From Arthrobacter sp. C9C5 (lineage in GTDB: Bacteria; Actinomycetota; Actinomycetes; Actinomycetales; Micrococcaceae): a stretch of DNA of 64,000 nt. Under the pieces are notes generated by a model. That model did not search any database and was not told where the DNA came from. It saw only the letters and a program-made list of their open reading frames with translations. Position 1 is the stretch's first letter, and every line of letters begins with the position of its first letter. The position numbers and the translations under genes were made by a program. Shown here piece by piece: positions 1 through 7,917 of the stretch. Location: assembly GCF_013359735.1 (NCBI RefSeq), contig NZ_JABFMX010000003.1, forward strand, positions 169,694-233,693, written 5' to 3'.

Positions 1-10
1 CTGGCGGGCT

Positions 11-319
11 CTAGGAGTCCTTGGGCCGGCTGTCGGTGCGCACGGTCACGTCCGGGTGTTCATCCACCAGGCGGTCTTCGGCGTCGGCGTCGTCGACCTC
101 CCCGGCACTGCGCAGCGGCTTGGCTTTGCCGGAGAAACGCTGGTGGATCGAAGCGGTGGCCGCATCGCGCTGCTTCTGGAAGAACAGGAAGCTGATGGCG
201 AAGGCCATCATCCCGGCGCAGAGCGCGGCCAGCAGCCAGCCAAGCTGCAAATAGACAAACAGGGCGAACAACGGCACAAACAGCGCCAGACGGATCAGGG
301 AGTATTTCAGGAAAGCCAC
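11..319 (-). CDS. DUF4229 family small membrane protein
   Basis: A 102-residue protein with two hydrophobic segments (about residues 8-25 and 27-46, the second ending in SFLFFQ) and a charged, acidic C-terminal tail. This is the architecture of the DUF4229 proteins of actinobacteria. The start is a GTG. In related genomes this family sits near menaquinone and cytochrome c biogenesis genes, and here it lies downstream of the ccs operon on the same strand, but on the far side of the plus-strand gene at 470-895. The function is unknown; the family call rests on topology and context only. Confidence 0.7.
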   Translation of the reverse strand: MAFLKYSLIRLALFVPLFALFVYLQLGWLLAALCAGMMAFAISFLFFQKQRDAATASIHQRFSGKAKPLRSAGEVDDADAEDRLVDEHPDVTVRTDSRPKDS

Positions 320-469
320 GCTTCCAGTTTAGCCGTCCCGGCCAGGGCAGGAACCCGGCGGCCCGCCTGCCGCTGCGTTGGGGCACACGAGTGGCTGACC
401 GGCTCCGGCCGGTGGGGTGCCCGGCGGCTGCCCGGCGCCGGAAGCTCGCGCGGAGGCTAAACTGAAGCT

Positions 470-895
470 ATGCTCCGTGTCGTGGTACCAATCCTTGTAC
501 TGGTCGTCTTTGTCTACGGACTGATCGACCTCATCCGGACTGACGCACGTCTGACCAAGGGCATTTCCAAGCCGGCCTGGATCGTGGTGCAGATCGTCCT
601 CCCGGTGGTCGGCGCAATCCTCTGGTTCCTCATCGGCCGGCCCCGCGGCGAGGCCGCGGCCGCCCCGGCCACGTACCGCCACCCCACCGCCCCGGACGAC
701 GATCCCGACTTCCTCCGCAACCTGGAGCTGCGCCGCCGCAACCAAGCGGAGGCGGACCGGCTCAAGAAGCTGAAGGACGAGCTGGACGCCAAGGAGCGCG
801 AGCTTGGCAACGGCACCGGAGACGCCCCCGGCACGGAATCCGGCGAAGCCCACGGCAGCGGCGACCCCACGCAGGGCACCGACGAGGTCAAGTAG
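470..895 (+). CDS. PLDc N-terminal domain membrane protein
   Basis: A 141-residue protein. The first 65 residues match the phospholipase D nuclease N-terminal (PLDc_N) module: two membrane segments (VVPILVLVVFVYGLIDLI, and VQIVLPVVGAILWFLIGR) separated by a short loop with KPAWIVVQ. A basic and acidic coiled-coil-like region (about residues 85-120, rich in RRRNQAEADRLKKLKDELDA) and a low-complexity G/T/E tail follow. No catalytic HKD motif is present, so it is not a phospholipase. It reads alone on the plus strand between minus-strand genes. Probably a membrane anchor of unknown role. Confidence 0.75.
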   Translation: MLRVVVPILVLVVFVYGLIDLIRTDARLTKGISKPAWIVVQIVLPVVGAILWFLIGRPRGEAAAAPATYRHPTAPDDDPDFLRNLELRRRNQAEADRLKKLKDELDAKERELGNGTGDAPGTESGEAHGSGDPTQGTDEVK

Positions 896-943
896 GCCCG
901 TCCGTCGGATTCCCCGGCCCTCCTCCCCCGCGCCTCGACTTCC

Positions 944-1011
944 TTTCCGCTACGGATTCGGACCAGCGCTACGCGGATCCGGATCGCGCCAGACCGAAAC
1001 CGTAGCGGAAA
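944..1011. repeat. Long inverted repeat (18-nt arms)
   Basis: Arms at 944-961 and 994-1011 are reverse complements with one mismatch in 18 (TTTCCGCTACGGATTCGG against the complement of CCGAAACCGTAGCGGAAA). The 32-nt loop itself carries ACGCGGATCCGGATCGCG-like partial symmetry. It lies between the converging PLDc_N gene and the ccsB gene. It could be a bidirectional terminator or a REP-like palindrome. There is no T tract. Confidence 0.5.
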
Positions 1012-1096
1012 TGTAGAAGGTGCGCGCGGATGCGGGCTGCGGTGGTCCGAAACAGCCGCGAACCCGCCCGCACCCACCCCGCGCCCATCTGACAGG

Positions 1097-1130
1097 AATG
1101 GCCGCTAAGCGGGGTGGCTTAGCGGCCATT
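1097..1130 (-). terminator. Intrinsic terminator-like hairpin after ccsB
   Basis: A perfect 14-bp stem (AATGGCCGCTAAGC with GCTTAGCGGCCATT) and a 6-nt loop, 28 bp past the ccsB stop codon. The trailing T tract is weak, as is usual in high-GC actinobacteria. It marks the 3' end of the cytochrome c maturation operon. Confidence 0.75.
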
Positions 1131-1158
1131 GATGGCGAATCGACGAACTCCCGGCGCC

Positions 1159-2259
1159 CTACAGCCCCGAGTAGGAGTGCAGGCCGTTGAAGAACTGGTT
1201 CACGATGGTGAAGTTGAAGACCACGCACAGGTAGCCGACGATCGAGAGCCAGGCCGCGCGGGTCCCGGTCCAGCCGCGGGTGGCGCGGGCGTGCAGGTAG
1301 CCGGCGTAAACCACCCAGATCACGAAGGTCCAGACTTCCTTGGTGTCCCAGCCCCAGAAGCGGCCCCAGGCCTTCTCGGCCCAGATGGCGCCGAACATCA
1401 GCGTGAACGTCCAGCCGACGAAGGCGATCGCGTTGATCCGGTAGGAAAGGTTCTCCAGGCTCAGGGCGTTGGGGACCAGGCGCATGAAGCCCAGCTTGTC
1501 GGCCCCTCCGGCGGCAATGGTCTTCTGCCGGTGCGACTGGACCAGCTGCAGCGCGGACATCGCGAACGTCAGGGTGAACAGGGCCGAGGACAGCACGGCG
1601 ATGGAGACGTGGATGATCAGCCAGTAGCTCTGCAGCGCCGGCACGAGGTGCCCCACGGGCGTCCAGAACGCGATCGAGGCCGCGACCAGCATGATGATGG
1701 CCAGGCCGATCACGAAGGTGCCGAGGAAGCGCAGGTCGCGGCGGATCAGCACCAGCAGGAAGACCGCCACCGCCACGAACGCGCCGGTGGTCAGGAACTC
1801 GTACATGTTGCCCCACGGCACCCGGCCCGCGCCGATCGCGCGGGTGATGACGCCGGCCGCGTGGATGGCGGCGCCCAGCACGGCGAGGGCGACGGCGACC
1901 CGGGCCGGAACCCGGCGCTCGGCACCGTAGCGCATGCCGCCGTCGGCGGTTACGCCGGCTCCGTTTGCCTGGCTGCCCGAGACCGACGACGTCGGGCGCT
2001 CGGCACGCCCGACGGGGCCGCTGACCTCGGAGTCTGCGCGGTCCACGGCTACGGAGGAACCTCCGACGCCGGCACCCACCGGGACACGGGCCGTCTCGGC
2101 GCCGGACAGTTCCGCCGCCTTCAGGTCCACCGCACGCAGGGTCTTGCTGCTCTTGGCCAGGTCCCAGGCGAAGGCGATGAAGGCCACGGTGTAGGTGCCG
2201 GCTGCGAGCAGCATGAAGAGCTCGCTGTACTGGCCCATGGTTTCGTTGATGGGGAACAT
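1159..2259 (-). CDS. ccsB: Cytochrome c biogenesis protein CcsB (CcsA/ResC type)
   Basis: A 366-residue polytopic membrane protein of System II cytochrome c maturation. With ResB it carries heme across the membrane and ligates it to apocytochrome c. The C-terminal half holds the tryptophan-rich heme-handling WWD-type motif (WGRFWGWDTKEVWTFVIW, near residues 290-307), followed by two further helices and the family-typical HSYSGL end. An N-terminal insert of about 80 residues (35-115) between the first two helices is low complexity and typical of actinobacterial versions. Its ATG overlaps the resB stop codon by one base (TAATG), so translation is probably coupled. Last gene of the operon. Confidence 0.93.
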   Translation of the reverse strand: MFPINETMGQYSELFMLLAAGTYTVAFIAFAWDLAKSSKTLRAVDLKAAELSGAETARVPVGAGVGGSSVAVDRADSEVSGPVGRAERPTSSVSGSQANGAGVTADGGMRYGAERRVPARVAVALAVLGAAIHAAGVITRAIGAGRVPWGNMYEFLTTGAFVAVAVFLLVLIRRDLRFLGTFVIGLAIIMLVAASIAFWTPVGHLVPALQSYWLIIHVSIAVLSSALFTLTFAMSALQLVQSHRQKTIAAGGADKLGFMRLVPNALSLENLSYRINAIAFVGWTFTLMFGAIWAEKAWGRFWGWDTKEVWTFVIWVVYAGYLHARATRGWTGTRAAWLSIVGYLCVVFNFTIVNQFFNGLHSYSGL

Positions 2260-4100
2260 TACTGATCCTTCTTTGACTCAGGCGAGCCTGCTGTGGACTG
2301 GATGAAGTCTGCTGCGGGTTGGTCCGTGGAGGCCTGCGTGCCGGCGTCGGCGCGTGCGCCGGTGTCCGCCCGGTCATTATCCGCTGTCGCGCTGGGAACA
2401 GGCTGGGAATCCGCCCCGGAATCGTCCGCCGGCCTGTCATCGAGCGGCCAGGCGGCCGACAGCAGGGCCCGGATGGCGGCGGCTTCCCCGGCCAGGCGGT
2501 GGTCCTCGCCGCGGGCCAGGAGGCCGTACTCCACCATGGTGCGGCCGTCCTCGTGGGTGCCGGTGCGGACCCAGACGCGGCGGCGGTTGACGTACAGCGA
2601 GGTGACCAGGCCCGCGACGGCGAGCAGCGCGAAGAACAAGGCGTAGCCCTGGCCCGGGTTGTGGTGGATGTCCACGCCGACGTAGCGCTTCACGCCGTCG
2701 AAGCTGATGGTGCCCTTGCCGTTGGGCAGGGTGTGGGTGGTTCCGGGGGTCAGCACGATGCCCTTGGTGGGCAGGTTGCGGGCGTTGAGCGGCGTCAGTT
2801 TCTTCACATCGAGCTCGAACACGTTCTGCGGCGAGCCGCTGTCCAGGCCGAGGTCGCCGTAGTACGAGTTCAGCGTCAGCTGCGGGTTGAACAGTTCAGG
2901 ATCGCCGCTGAAGGAAACGCCTTCCTTCGTGATGAATGCGGTGGGCAGGAAGAAGCCCGCGAAGGCGAGCTGCTCCGGCTTGGCATCGGGGACCTTGATG
3001 ACCACGGAGGAGTAGTAGTTATCGCCCTGCAGCTTGGCCACCACCGGGCCCTGCATGGCGATGTTGCCGGCGCCGTCCCGCACCGTGACCACCGGGGCGT
3101 AGCCGTTGCCGGTCAGATAGATGCTGGTACCGCCCAGGCTGAGCGGGTCGTTGACCTTCAGCACCTCCTGCTTGGCCGGCGCGCCCGGGTTCTCCTTGGT
3201 GGTGACGTCCGCCTTGAAGTCGATGGGCTGGCCGAACTTGCCCTTCGATTCGCGGTCAAAGGTGATGTGAAACTTGTCCAGCTGGATGGAGTAAGGCTCC
3301 AGCTGGCTGCTCTGGAAATTGGTGCCCGGGGTGAACTGGTCGTAGCCCACCAGGGTGTTCACGAAGGTGTCCCCCTCGACCAGGATCCGTTGGCCGCTGT
3401 AGCCGAACAGGCCGCCGGCCGCGACGGATACCAGGACACCGATCAGGGCGGTGTGGAAGACGAGGTTGCCGACCTCCCGGAGGAAGCCGCGTTCCGCGCC
3501 GAGCGAGGGCCGGTCGCCGTCGCGGTCCCGCACATCGACGCGGTAGCCGCGCTTCTTCAGCAGCGCGGCGGCGTCGTCAATGGCGCGCGACGCCGGGATT
3601 CCGGCGTCGGCGGGGACCACCAGGGTGCCGTACTCGGGCAGCCGGGAGAGCCGCGCCGGGGTGCGCGGCGGCTGGGAACGCATGGCCTTGTAGTGCACGA
3701 TGGCGCGGGGCACCACGCAGCCGATCAGCGAGATGAACAGCAGGATGTAGATCGCGGAGAACCACGCCGAGGAGTAGACATCGTAGAGCTGCAGGGAGTC
3801 CAGGATCTTGCCGTAGTCCGGGTGGTCCTTGATGTACTGGGTGACCACCGCAGGGTTAGCGGGCCGCTGCGGGAAGAGCGATCCGGGCACCGCGGCCACG
3901 GCGAGCAGCAGCAGCAGGAACAGCGCGGTGCGCATGCTGGTCAGCTGCGTCCACGCCCAGCGGAGCATGCCCACCGGCCCCAGCGAGGGCAGGACAGCGC
4001 CTGCCTTCGCGGCGGAGACACCCGCCTGGGCGGAATTGGTGCCGGTCTCGGGCGTGCCGGGGGACGGGGATTTCTTCTCTACGTTCACTCGCTCGCTCAT
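2259..4100 (-). CDS. resB: Cytochrome c biogenesis protein ResB
   Basis: A 613-residue ResB-family protein, the partner of CcsB in System II. An N-terminal hydrophilic tail is followed by a helix with RTALFLLLLLAVAAVPGSLF (about residue 55) and the family SLFPQRP motif, then two more helices, a large periplasmic beta domain and a last helix near residue 510 (YALFFALLAVAGLVTSLY). The ATG at 4100 is chosen because it overlaps the ccdA stop (TGATG). The upstream in-frame extension would run into ccdA. The C-terminal 100 residues are disordered and rich in A, D and S, as in other Micrococcaceae. Translationally coupled on both sides. Confidence 0.92.
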   Translation of the reverse strand: MSERVNVEKKSPSPGTPETGTNSAQAGVSAAKAGAVLPSLGPVGMLRWAWTQLTSMRTALFLLLLLAVAAVPGSLFPQRPANPAVVTQYIKDHPDYGKILDSLQLYDVYSSAWFSAIYILLFISLIGCVVPRAIVHYKAMRSQPPRTPARLSRLPEYGTLVVPADAGIPASRAIDDAAALLKKRGYRVDVRDRDGDRPSLGAERGFLREVGNLVFHTALIGVLVSVAAGGLFGYSGQRILVEGDTFVNTLVGYDQFTPGTNFQSSQLEPYSIQLDKFHITFDRESKGKFGQPIDFKADVTTKENPGAPAKQEVLKVNDPLSLGGTSIYLTGNGYAPVVTVRDGAGNIAMQGPVVAKLQGDNYYSSVVIKVPDAKPEQLAFAGFFLPTAFITKEGVSFSGDPELFNPQLTLNSYYGDLGLDSGSPQNVFELDVKKLTPLNARNLPTKGIVLTPGTTHTLPNGKGTISFDGVKRYVGVDIHHNPGQGYALFFALLAVAGLVTSLYVNRRRVWVRTGTHEDGRTMVEYGLLARGEDHRLAGEAAAIRALLSAAWPLDDRPADDSGADSQPVPSATADNDRADTGARADAGTQASTDQPAADFIQSTAGSPESKKDQ

Positions 4101-4855
4101 CAGATCGGCAATTTCACATCGGTTTGGAACCAGTACTGCAGCCCGGACACCCAGGCTCCCCACACCCCGCTGGCCATCAGCACGCCCAGCACAATCAGGA
4201 TCCCGCCGCCGGTGCGCTGGATGGCGAGCCGGTGTTTGCGGAAGAAGGAGAGCACCCCGATGCCGCGGCGGACGGCCAGGGCGATCAGCAGGAACGGGAT
4301 GCCCAGCCCAAGGCTATACACGAAGGCCAGCAGGGCGCCCTTCGCGGCCGACGATCCGCCGGAAAGGCTCAGCAGCTGCACAGCCGAATAGGTCGGGCCG
4401 ATGCACGGGGCCCAGCCGAGGCCGAAGGTGATGCCCAGCAGCGGCGCACCCCAAAGCCCGGCCGGCGGCTTGGCGTGGATCTTCGCGTCGCGCTGCAGCC
4501 AGGAGAAGCCGCCCATGAACACCACGCCCATCACGATTACCAGAACCCCGAGCAGCTGCGTAATCCAGGCGTTCTGCGAGCCGGTGATCAGTGTGCCCAG
4601 CTGGCCGAAGGCCCCGCCGAGGAGCACGAAGATCACCGAGAAGCCCAGGACGAACAACCCGATCCCGGCCAGCATCCGGCCCCGCTTCTGCTTCTGCAGG
4701 TCGACGCCGGTCAGGCCCGTCACGTAGCCAAGGTATCCAGGCACCAACGGCAGCACGCAGGGCGAGAGGAAGGATACGAGTCCGGCCAGCAGCGCCACCG
4801 GGATGGCGAGCAACAGCGAACCGTTCAGGATGGCTTCGGCGAAGGGGCTGTTCAC
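4100..4855 (-). CDS. ccdA: Cytochrome c biogenesis protein CcdA
   Basis: A 251-residue DsbD/CcdA-type integral membrane protein with six predicted helices. It passes electrons from cytoplasmic thioredoxin to the extracytoplasmic thioredoxin-like protein that keeps apocytochrome c cysteines reduced. The two redox-active cysteines are in the usual places: VSFLSPCVLPLVPGYLGY (residue about 33) and FGLGWAPCIGPTYSAV (residue about 152). It starts with GTG, 10 bp after the tlpA-like gene, and overlaps resB by one base, so it is a core member of the operon. Confidence 0.94.
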   Translation of the reverse strand: MNSPFAEAILNGSLLLAIPVALLAGLVSFLSPCVLPLVPGYLGYVTGLTGVDLQKQKRGRMLAGIGLFVLGFSVIFVLLGGAFGQLGTLITGSQNAWITQLLGVLVIVMGVVFMGGFSWLQRDAKIHAKPPAGLWGAPLLGITFGLGWAPCIGPTYSAVQLLSLSGGSSAAKGALLAFVYSLGLGIPFLLIALAVRRGIGVLSFFRKHRLAIQRTGGGILIVLGVLMASGVWGAWVSGLQYWFQTDVKLPI

Positions 4856-4865
4856 GGCGCCGGCC

Positions 4866-5477
4866 TTACTCGGCCACGGCGGCGGCGATGAGGGACTTGA
4901 GGGTGCCCTTCTGGATTTCGCCGAGCACCCGGGAGGCGACGCGGCCCTGCTTGTCGAGCACCAGCGTGGTCGGGACCGCGCCGGGCGGAACCAGCCCGGA
5001 GACGGCCAGCAGAACCGCGCCGTCCTTGTCGTTGAAGCTCGGGTACGTCAGGTTGAAGGTCTTGTCGAACGCTTCGGCCGTCGGTTTTTCGTCCCTCAGG
5101 TTGACGCCGAAGAACTGAACGCCCTGGCTCTTGAACTCCTGGTGCAGGGCCTCCAGCGACGGCGCCTCCACCCGGCACGGGGCGCAGGCGGCGAACCAGA
5201 AGTTGAGCACCGTCACCTTGCCCTGGAACTGCGACGCCGTGACTTCGGTGCCGTCGAACAGGGTCCCTTTGATCTCCACCGGTTTTTTCCGGTCAGCAGC
5301 GGCGAATTCGGTCACCGAGCCGTCGCCGGCAACGTAGTTCTTGTTGTCCCCCGCCTTGGCCTGCTTGGCGAGGTCGTCCTCCTGGGCGCAGCCGGTCAGG
5401 CCCAGGACGACGGCCAGGGCCGCGCCGCCGGCCGTGAGGACGCTGCGCCGGGACAGCCGCGAGTCGTTTTCGAACAT
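4866..5477 (-). CDS. TlpA/ResA-like thioredoxin lipoprotein
   Basis: A 203-residue exported thiol-disulfide protein. The N-terminus has twin arginines (SRRSVLTAGG), a hydrophobic stretch and a lipobox (LGLTGC), so it is probably a membrane-anchored lipoprotein. The thioredoxin fold contains the redox motif CAPC in NFWFAACAPCRVEAPSLEAL, followed by the AhpC/TSA-like cis-proline region (VPPGAVPTTLVLD). It is expected to reduce apocytochrome c heme-site cysteines with electrons from CcdA. The start at 5477 is chosen because the signal peptide begins there and the gene starts 2 bp after the upstream stop. The longer reading frame runs antisense to sense inside the phosphatase gene. Confidence 0.9.
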   Translation of the reverse strand: MFENDSRLSRRSVLTAGGAALAVVLGLTGCAQEDDLAKQAKAGDNKNYVAGDGSVTEFAAADRKKPVEIKGTLFDGTEVTASQFQGKVTVLNFWFAACAPCRVEAPSLEALHQEFKSQGVQFFGVNLRDEKPTAEAFDKTFNLTYPSFNDKDGAVLLAVSGLVPPGAVPTTLVLDKQGRVASRVLGEIQKGTLKSLIAAAVAE

Positions 5478-5479
5478 GC

Positions 5480-6145
5480 TCAGGCCCCCGGGGTGCGGGA
5501 GGCACCGGGCAGGAGGGCGGCAGCGGGCTCGCTGTACTCGACGCGCAGCAGCGTTCCGCCGTCGTCGAACATGAGGGAGGTCACGGAGGTGAGCGTGCAT
5601 TCGCGCTTGCGCGGGTCGTGCCACAACGGCCTGCCCTCGGCGCTGAGCCGGGTGGCCCAGATGGGCAGCTGGTGGCTCACCAGGATCGCCTCGGCGCCGT
5701 CGCCGCCGAGCTCGATGGCCCGCAGGCGTGCGTCCTGCACCGCCGCGGTCACCCGCGCAGCCTGCTCCTTGTACGGCTCGCCCCAGGACGGCCGGAGCGG
5801 GTTGCGCAGCATCGGCCAGTGCTTCGGCTTGAAGATTTCGCCCTTGGACACCTGCAGCCCCTGGAAGTAGTTCGCGGCCTCGATGATCCGCTCCTCGGTG
5901 GCGATTTCAAGGCCGAGGGCCTGGGAGATCGGCTGCGCCGTTTCCTGCGCACGGGTCAGCGGGGAGGCCGCGAGGTGCACGATCCTCGCCCCCTGCGCGG
6001 CGCGTTCACTAAAGTGCTCGGCAAGCATCCGGGCCATCTGCTGACCCAGTTCGGAGAGGTGGAACTCGGGCAGCCTGCCGTACAGGACGCCTTCGGGATT
6101 GTGGACCTCGCCGTGGCGGAGCAAGTGAACAGTGGCTTGGGGCAT
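5480..6145 (-). CDS. Histidine phosphatase family protein
   Basis: A 221-residue member of the phosphoglycerate mutase-like superfamily. The catalytic RHGE box (VHLLRHGEVHNPEGVLYGRL) is at residues 6-25, with a second histidine in ILVSHQLPIWA near residue 160. The substrate cannot be read from sequence. In many actinobacteria this gene leads the ccs operon, as it does here. The ATG at 6145 gives the family-typical start (MPQATVHLLRHGE). An upstream in-frame TTG at 6175 would add ten residues. Confidence 0.87.
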   Translation of the reverse strand: MPQATVHLLRHGEVHNPEGVLYGRLPEFHLSELGQQMARMLAEHFSERAAQGARIVHLAASPLTRAQETAQPISQALGLEIATEERIIEAANYFQGLQVSKGEIFKPKHWPMLRNPLRPSWGEPYKEQAARVTAAVQDARLRAIELGGDGAEAILVSHQLPIWATRLSAEGRPLWHDPRKRECTLTSVTSLMFDDGGTLLRVEYSEPAAALLPGASRTPGA

Positions 6146-6259
6146 GTGTACCAGTTTCTCAAAGGGCAGGGGCAATGACGAAATCTTCTACGAGAGGTAG
6201 AACTGAAACTTTTTCGGAAATGTTCCCCGGCGGCGGAATAAAAGATGCAAATGCATGTT

Positions 6260-6296
6260 TATACTGGGTGAAGCAGTTAGTTGAGACTTCAACCAA
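6260..6296 (+). promoter_or_regulatory. Promoter and MarR-type operator of the YceI gene
   Basis: A -10-like TATACT lies at 6260-6265. Just downstream is a 20-bp imperfect palindrome at 6277-6296 (TTAGTTGAGACTTCAACCAA), with arms GTTGA/TCAAC and flanking TT/AA; 7 of 8 arm pairs match. It would cover the expected transcription start. The pattern resembles known MarR-family operators of the AGTTGA-N4-TCAACT type. No MarR gene lies nearby, so the regulator would act in trans. Confidence 0.5.
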
Positions 6297-6359
6297 AGAA
6301 GTGGCGACCGACGACCAGATGAACTTCCGCACGACCCACCCGACTCAAGGAGAACCACC

Positions 6360-6908
6360 ATGGCACTTCCCGCCAACCTCACCACCGGCACCTGGACCCT
6401 CGACTCCTCGCACAGCGAAATCGGCTTCACCGTCCGCCACGCGGGCATCAGCAAGGTCCGCGGCCAGTTCAAGGAAGCCGACGCAACCCTGGACCTCGCC
6501 GAGAACGTCGCCGACTCCAAGGTGAACGCCACCATCAAGACCGCGAGCTTCGACTCCGGCGACGTCAACCGCGACGGCCACGTCCGCGGCGAAGACTTCT
6601 TCGACGTCGAGAAGTTCCCGGAGATCTCCTTCGTCTCCAACGCCATCGTCCCCAAGGGCGACGCCTACGAGCTCCAGGGCGACCTGACGATCAAGGGTGT
6701 CACCCGTCCCGTAGCGCTGGAAACCGAGCTCAACGGCGTGGCCGTTGACCCGTTCGGCAACACCCGCGCCGGCCTGACCGCCGAGACCACGATCAGCCGC
6801 AAGGACTTCGGCCTGACCTGGAACGCCGTCCTCGAGGCTGGCGGTGTGCTGGTCAGCGACAAGGTTGCCATCAACCTCGAACTGGCCTTCATCGCCCCCG
6901 CAGCGTAG
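6360..6908 (+). CDS. YceI family lipid-binding-like protein
   Basis: A 182-residue YceI-domain protein, an eight-stranded lipocalin-like barrel that binds isoprenoid or lipid-like ligands in characterised members. It opens with WTLDSSHSEIGFTVRHAG, the family signature, followed by DFFDVEKFPEISFVS and the closing GLTWNAVLEAGGVLVSDK. There is no signal peptide, so a cytoplasmic location is likely, as in other actinobacterial YceI proteins. A strong ribosome site (AAGGAGAA) stands 7 bases before the ATG. It is transcribed alone, between a MarR-type operator and a strong terminator. Confidence 0.93.
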   Translation: MALPANLTTGTWTLDSSHSEIGFTVRHAGISKVRGQFKEADATLDLAENVADSKVNATIKTASFDSGDVNRDGHVRGEDFFDVEKFPEISFVSNAIVPKGDAYELQGDLTIKGVTRPVALETELNGVAVDPFGNTRAGLTAETTISRKDFGLTWNAVLEAGGVLVSDKVAINLELAFIAPAA

Positions 6909-6959
6909 TCCACGCCGCCCCGAGTGGCGCACAGGGCCCGTCCACGCGCCGCCCTCTTC

Positions 6960-6997
6960 AAACACCCCGCGCCATCCCCGGATGGCGCGGGGTGTTT
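6960..6997 (+). terminator. Intrinsic terminator of the YceI gene
   Basis: A perfect 17-bp stem (arms AAACACCCCGCGCCATC and GATGGCGCGGGGTGTTT) with a CCCG loop, followed by GCTTTAAT. It lies 52 bp after the yceI stop codon. Confidence 0.88.
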
Positions 6998-7118
6998 GCT
7001 TTAATCGGGGCCGCTGCCGGGGCTGACTTCGGCGCGTTCTACGAAGGCGCCGGGCAGCCTCCGCTCCCGCTCCGGAGTCGGCTAGGAACCACCAGTTCCG
7101 CGGTCTAAAGTGAAATCC

Positions 7119-7703
7119 ATGAGCAATACCGGCGACGTCCCCGAGCCCGATCAGCCAGGCGCCAATCCGCCGGAACCGGGCAGCGTTCCGCCGGTCGGAC
7201 CGGGTCAGCCCAGGCGGTTCGGCAGGCTACGGATCGAGTGGCCGGCCGACCGGCCGCGGAACTTCCGGGACACACTCCCCCTGGGCGGTTACTCCGGGAT
7301 CCTCAACCTCCCGGCCATGCCCACGGAGCTGAAGATCTCCTACTGGGTCTGGGTGATTGGCGGGTTGCTGGGCCTGCTCGCAGGCGTGATCGGGCTCTTC
7401 GGCACCCTGGTCCTCTTTGTGGTCTCGCCGCCGGCGGGCATCCTGCTGCTACTGCTGGTGCTGGTGGCGGTCGCCTTGGCCGCGGCACAGGTCACGCTGG
7501 CGATGAAGATGAAGGAGGGCTGGGAATGGGCCAGGTTCGCCCTCACCATCGCCGCCGGCGTCAGCCTGGTGCTCGCCCTGGCCAGCATCGGCGTCGCGGG
7601 AGGCGGAAGCTGGCCCGGCTTCGTCATCAGCCTGGTGGCGACCGTGCTGATGTGGCTGCCGAAGTCGCAGGCCTGGTTCGACGCGTTCAAGGGCCGTTCC
7701 TGA
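7119..7703 (+). CDS. Four-helix membrane protein, proline-rich N-terminus
   Basis: A 194-residue protein. A hydrophilic P/G/E-rich N-terminal tail of about 70 residues is followed by four membrane segments, starting at ISYWVWVIGGLLGLLAGVIG. Between helices 2 and 3 is KEGWEWARFALT, and the last helix ends with LMWLPKSQAWFDAF. The next gene shows the same topology and the same loop signature (KG..WAR) and end (YLP...PYF), so the two are probably paralogs. The ATG at 7119 is preferred over a GTG at 7110. No function is recognised. Confidence 0.75.
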   Translation: MSNTGDVPEPDQPGANPPEPGSVPPVGPGQPRRFGRLRIEWPADRPRNFRDTLPLGGYSGILNLPAMPTELKISYWVWVIGGLLGLLAGVIGLFGTLVLFVVSPPAGILLLLLVLVAVALAAAQVTLAMKMKEGWEWARFALTIAAGVSLVLALASIGVAGGGSWPGFVISLVATVLMWLPKSQAWFDAFKGRS

Positions 7704-7917
7704 CCTCCCTCTGCACCAGGCTGCTCCTTGGCGGCTTCGTGTCCGAAAAACGCGGATTGCTCCGTGCCGGCGAGTCCAAAAATGCCCCTCAGAATACTTC
7801 TGCGGAATGACCCAAACCGCCGCAAGCGCGGGGTACGGTGTAGCTAAACCATGCTGGGGGCAGGGTGAAGACACTGGTCCCGGTAGCCCATCCCGTCATC
7901 GAAATGCAAGGACCGCC

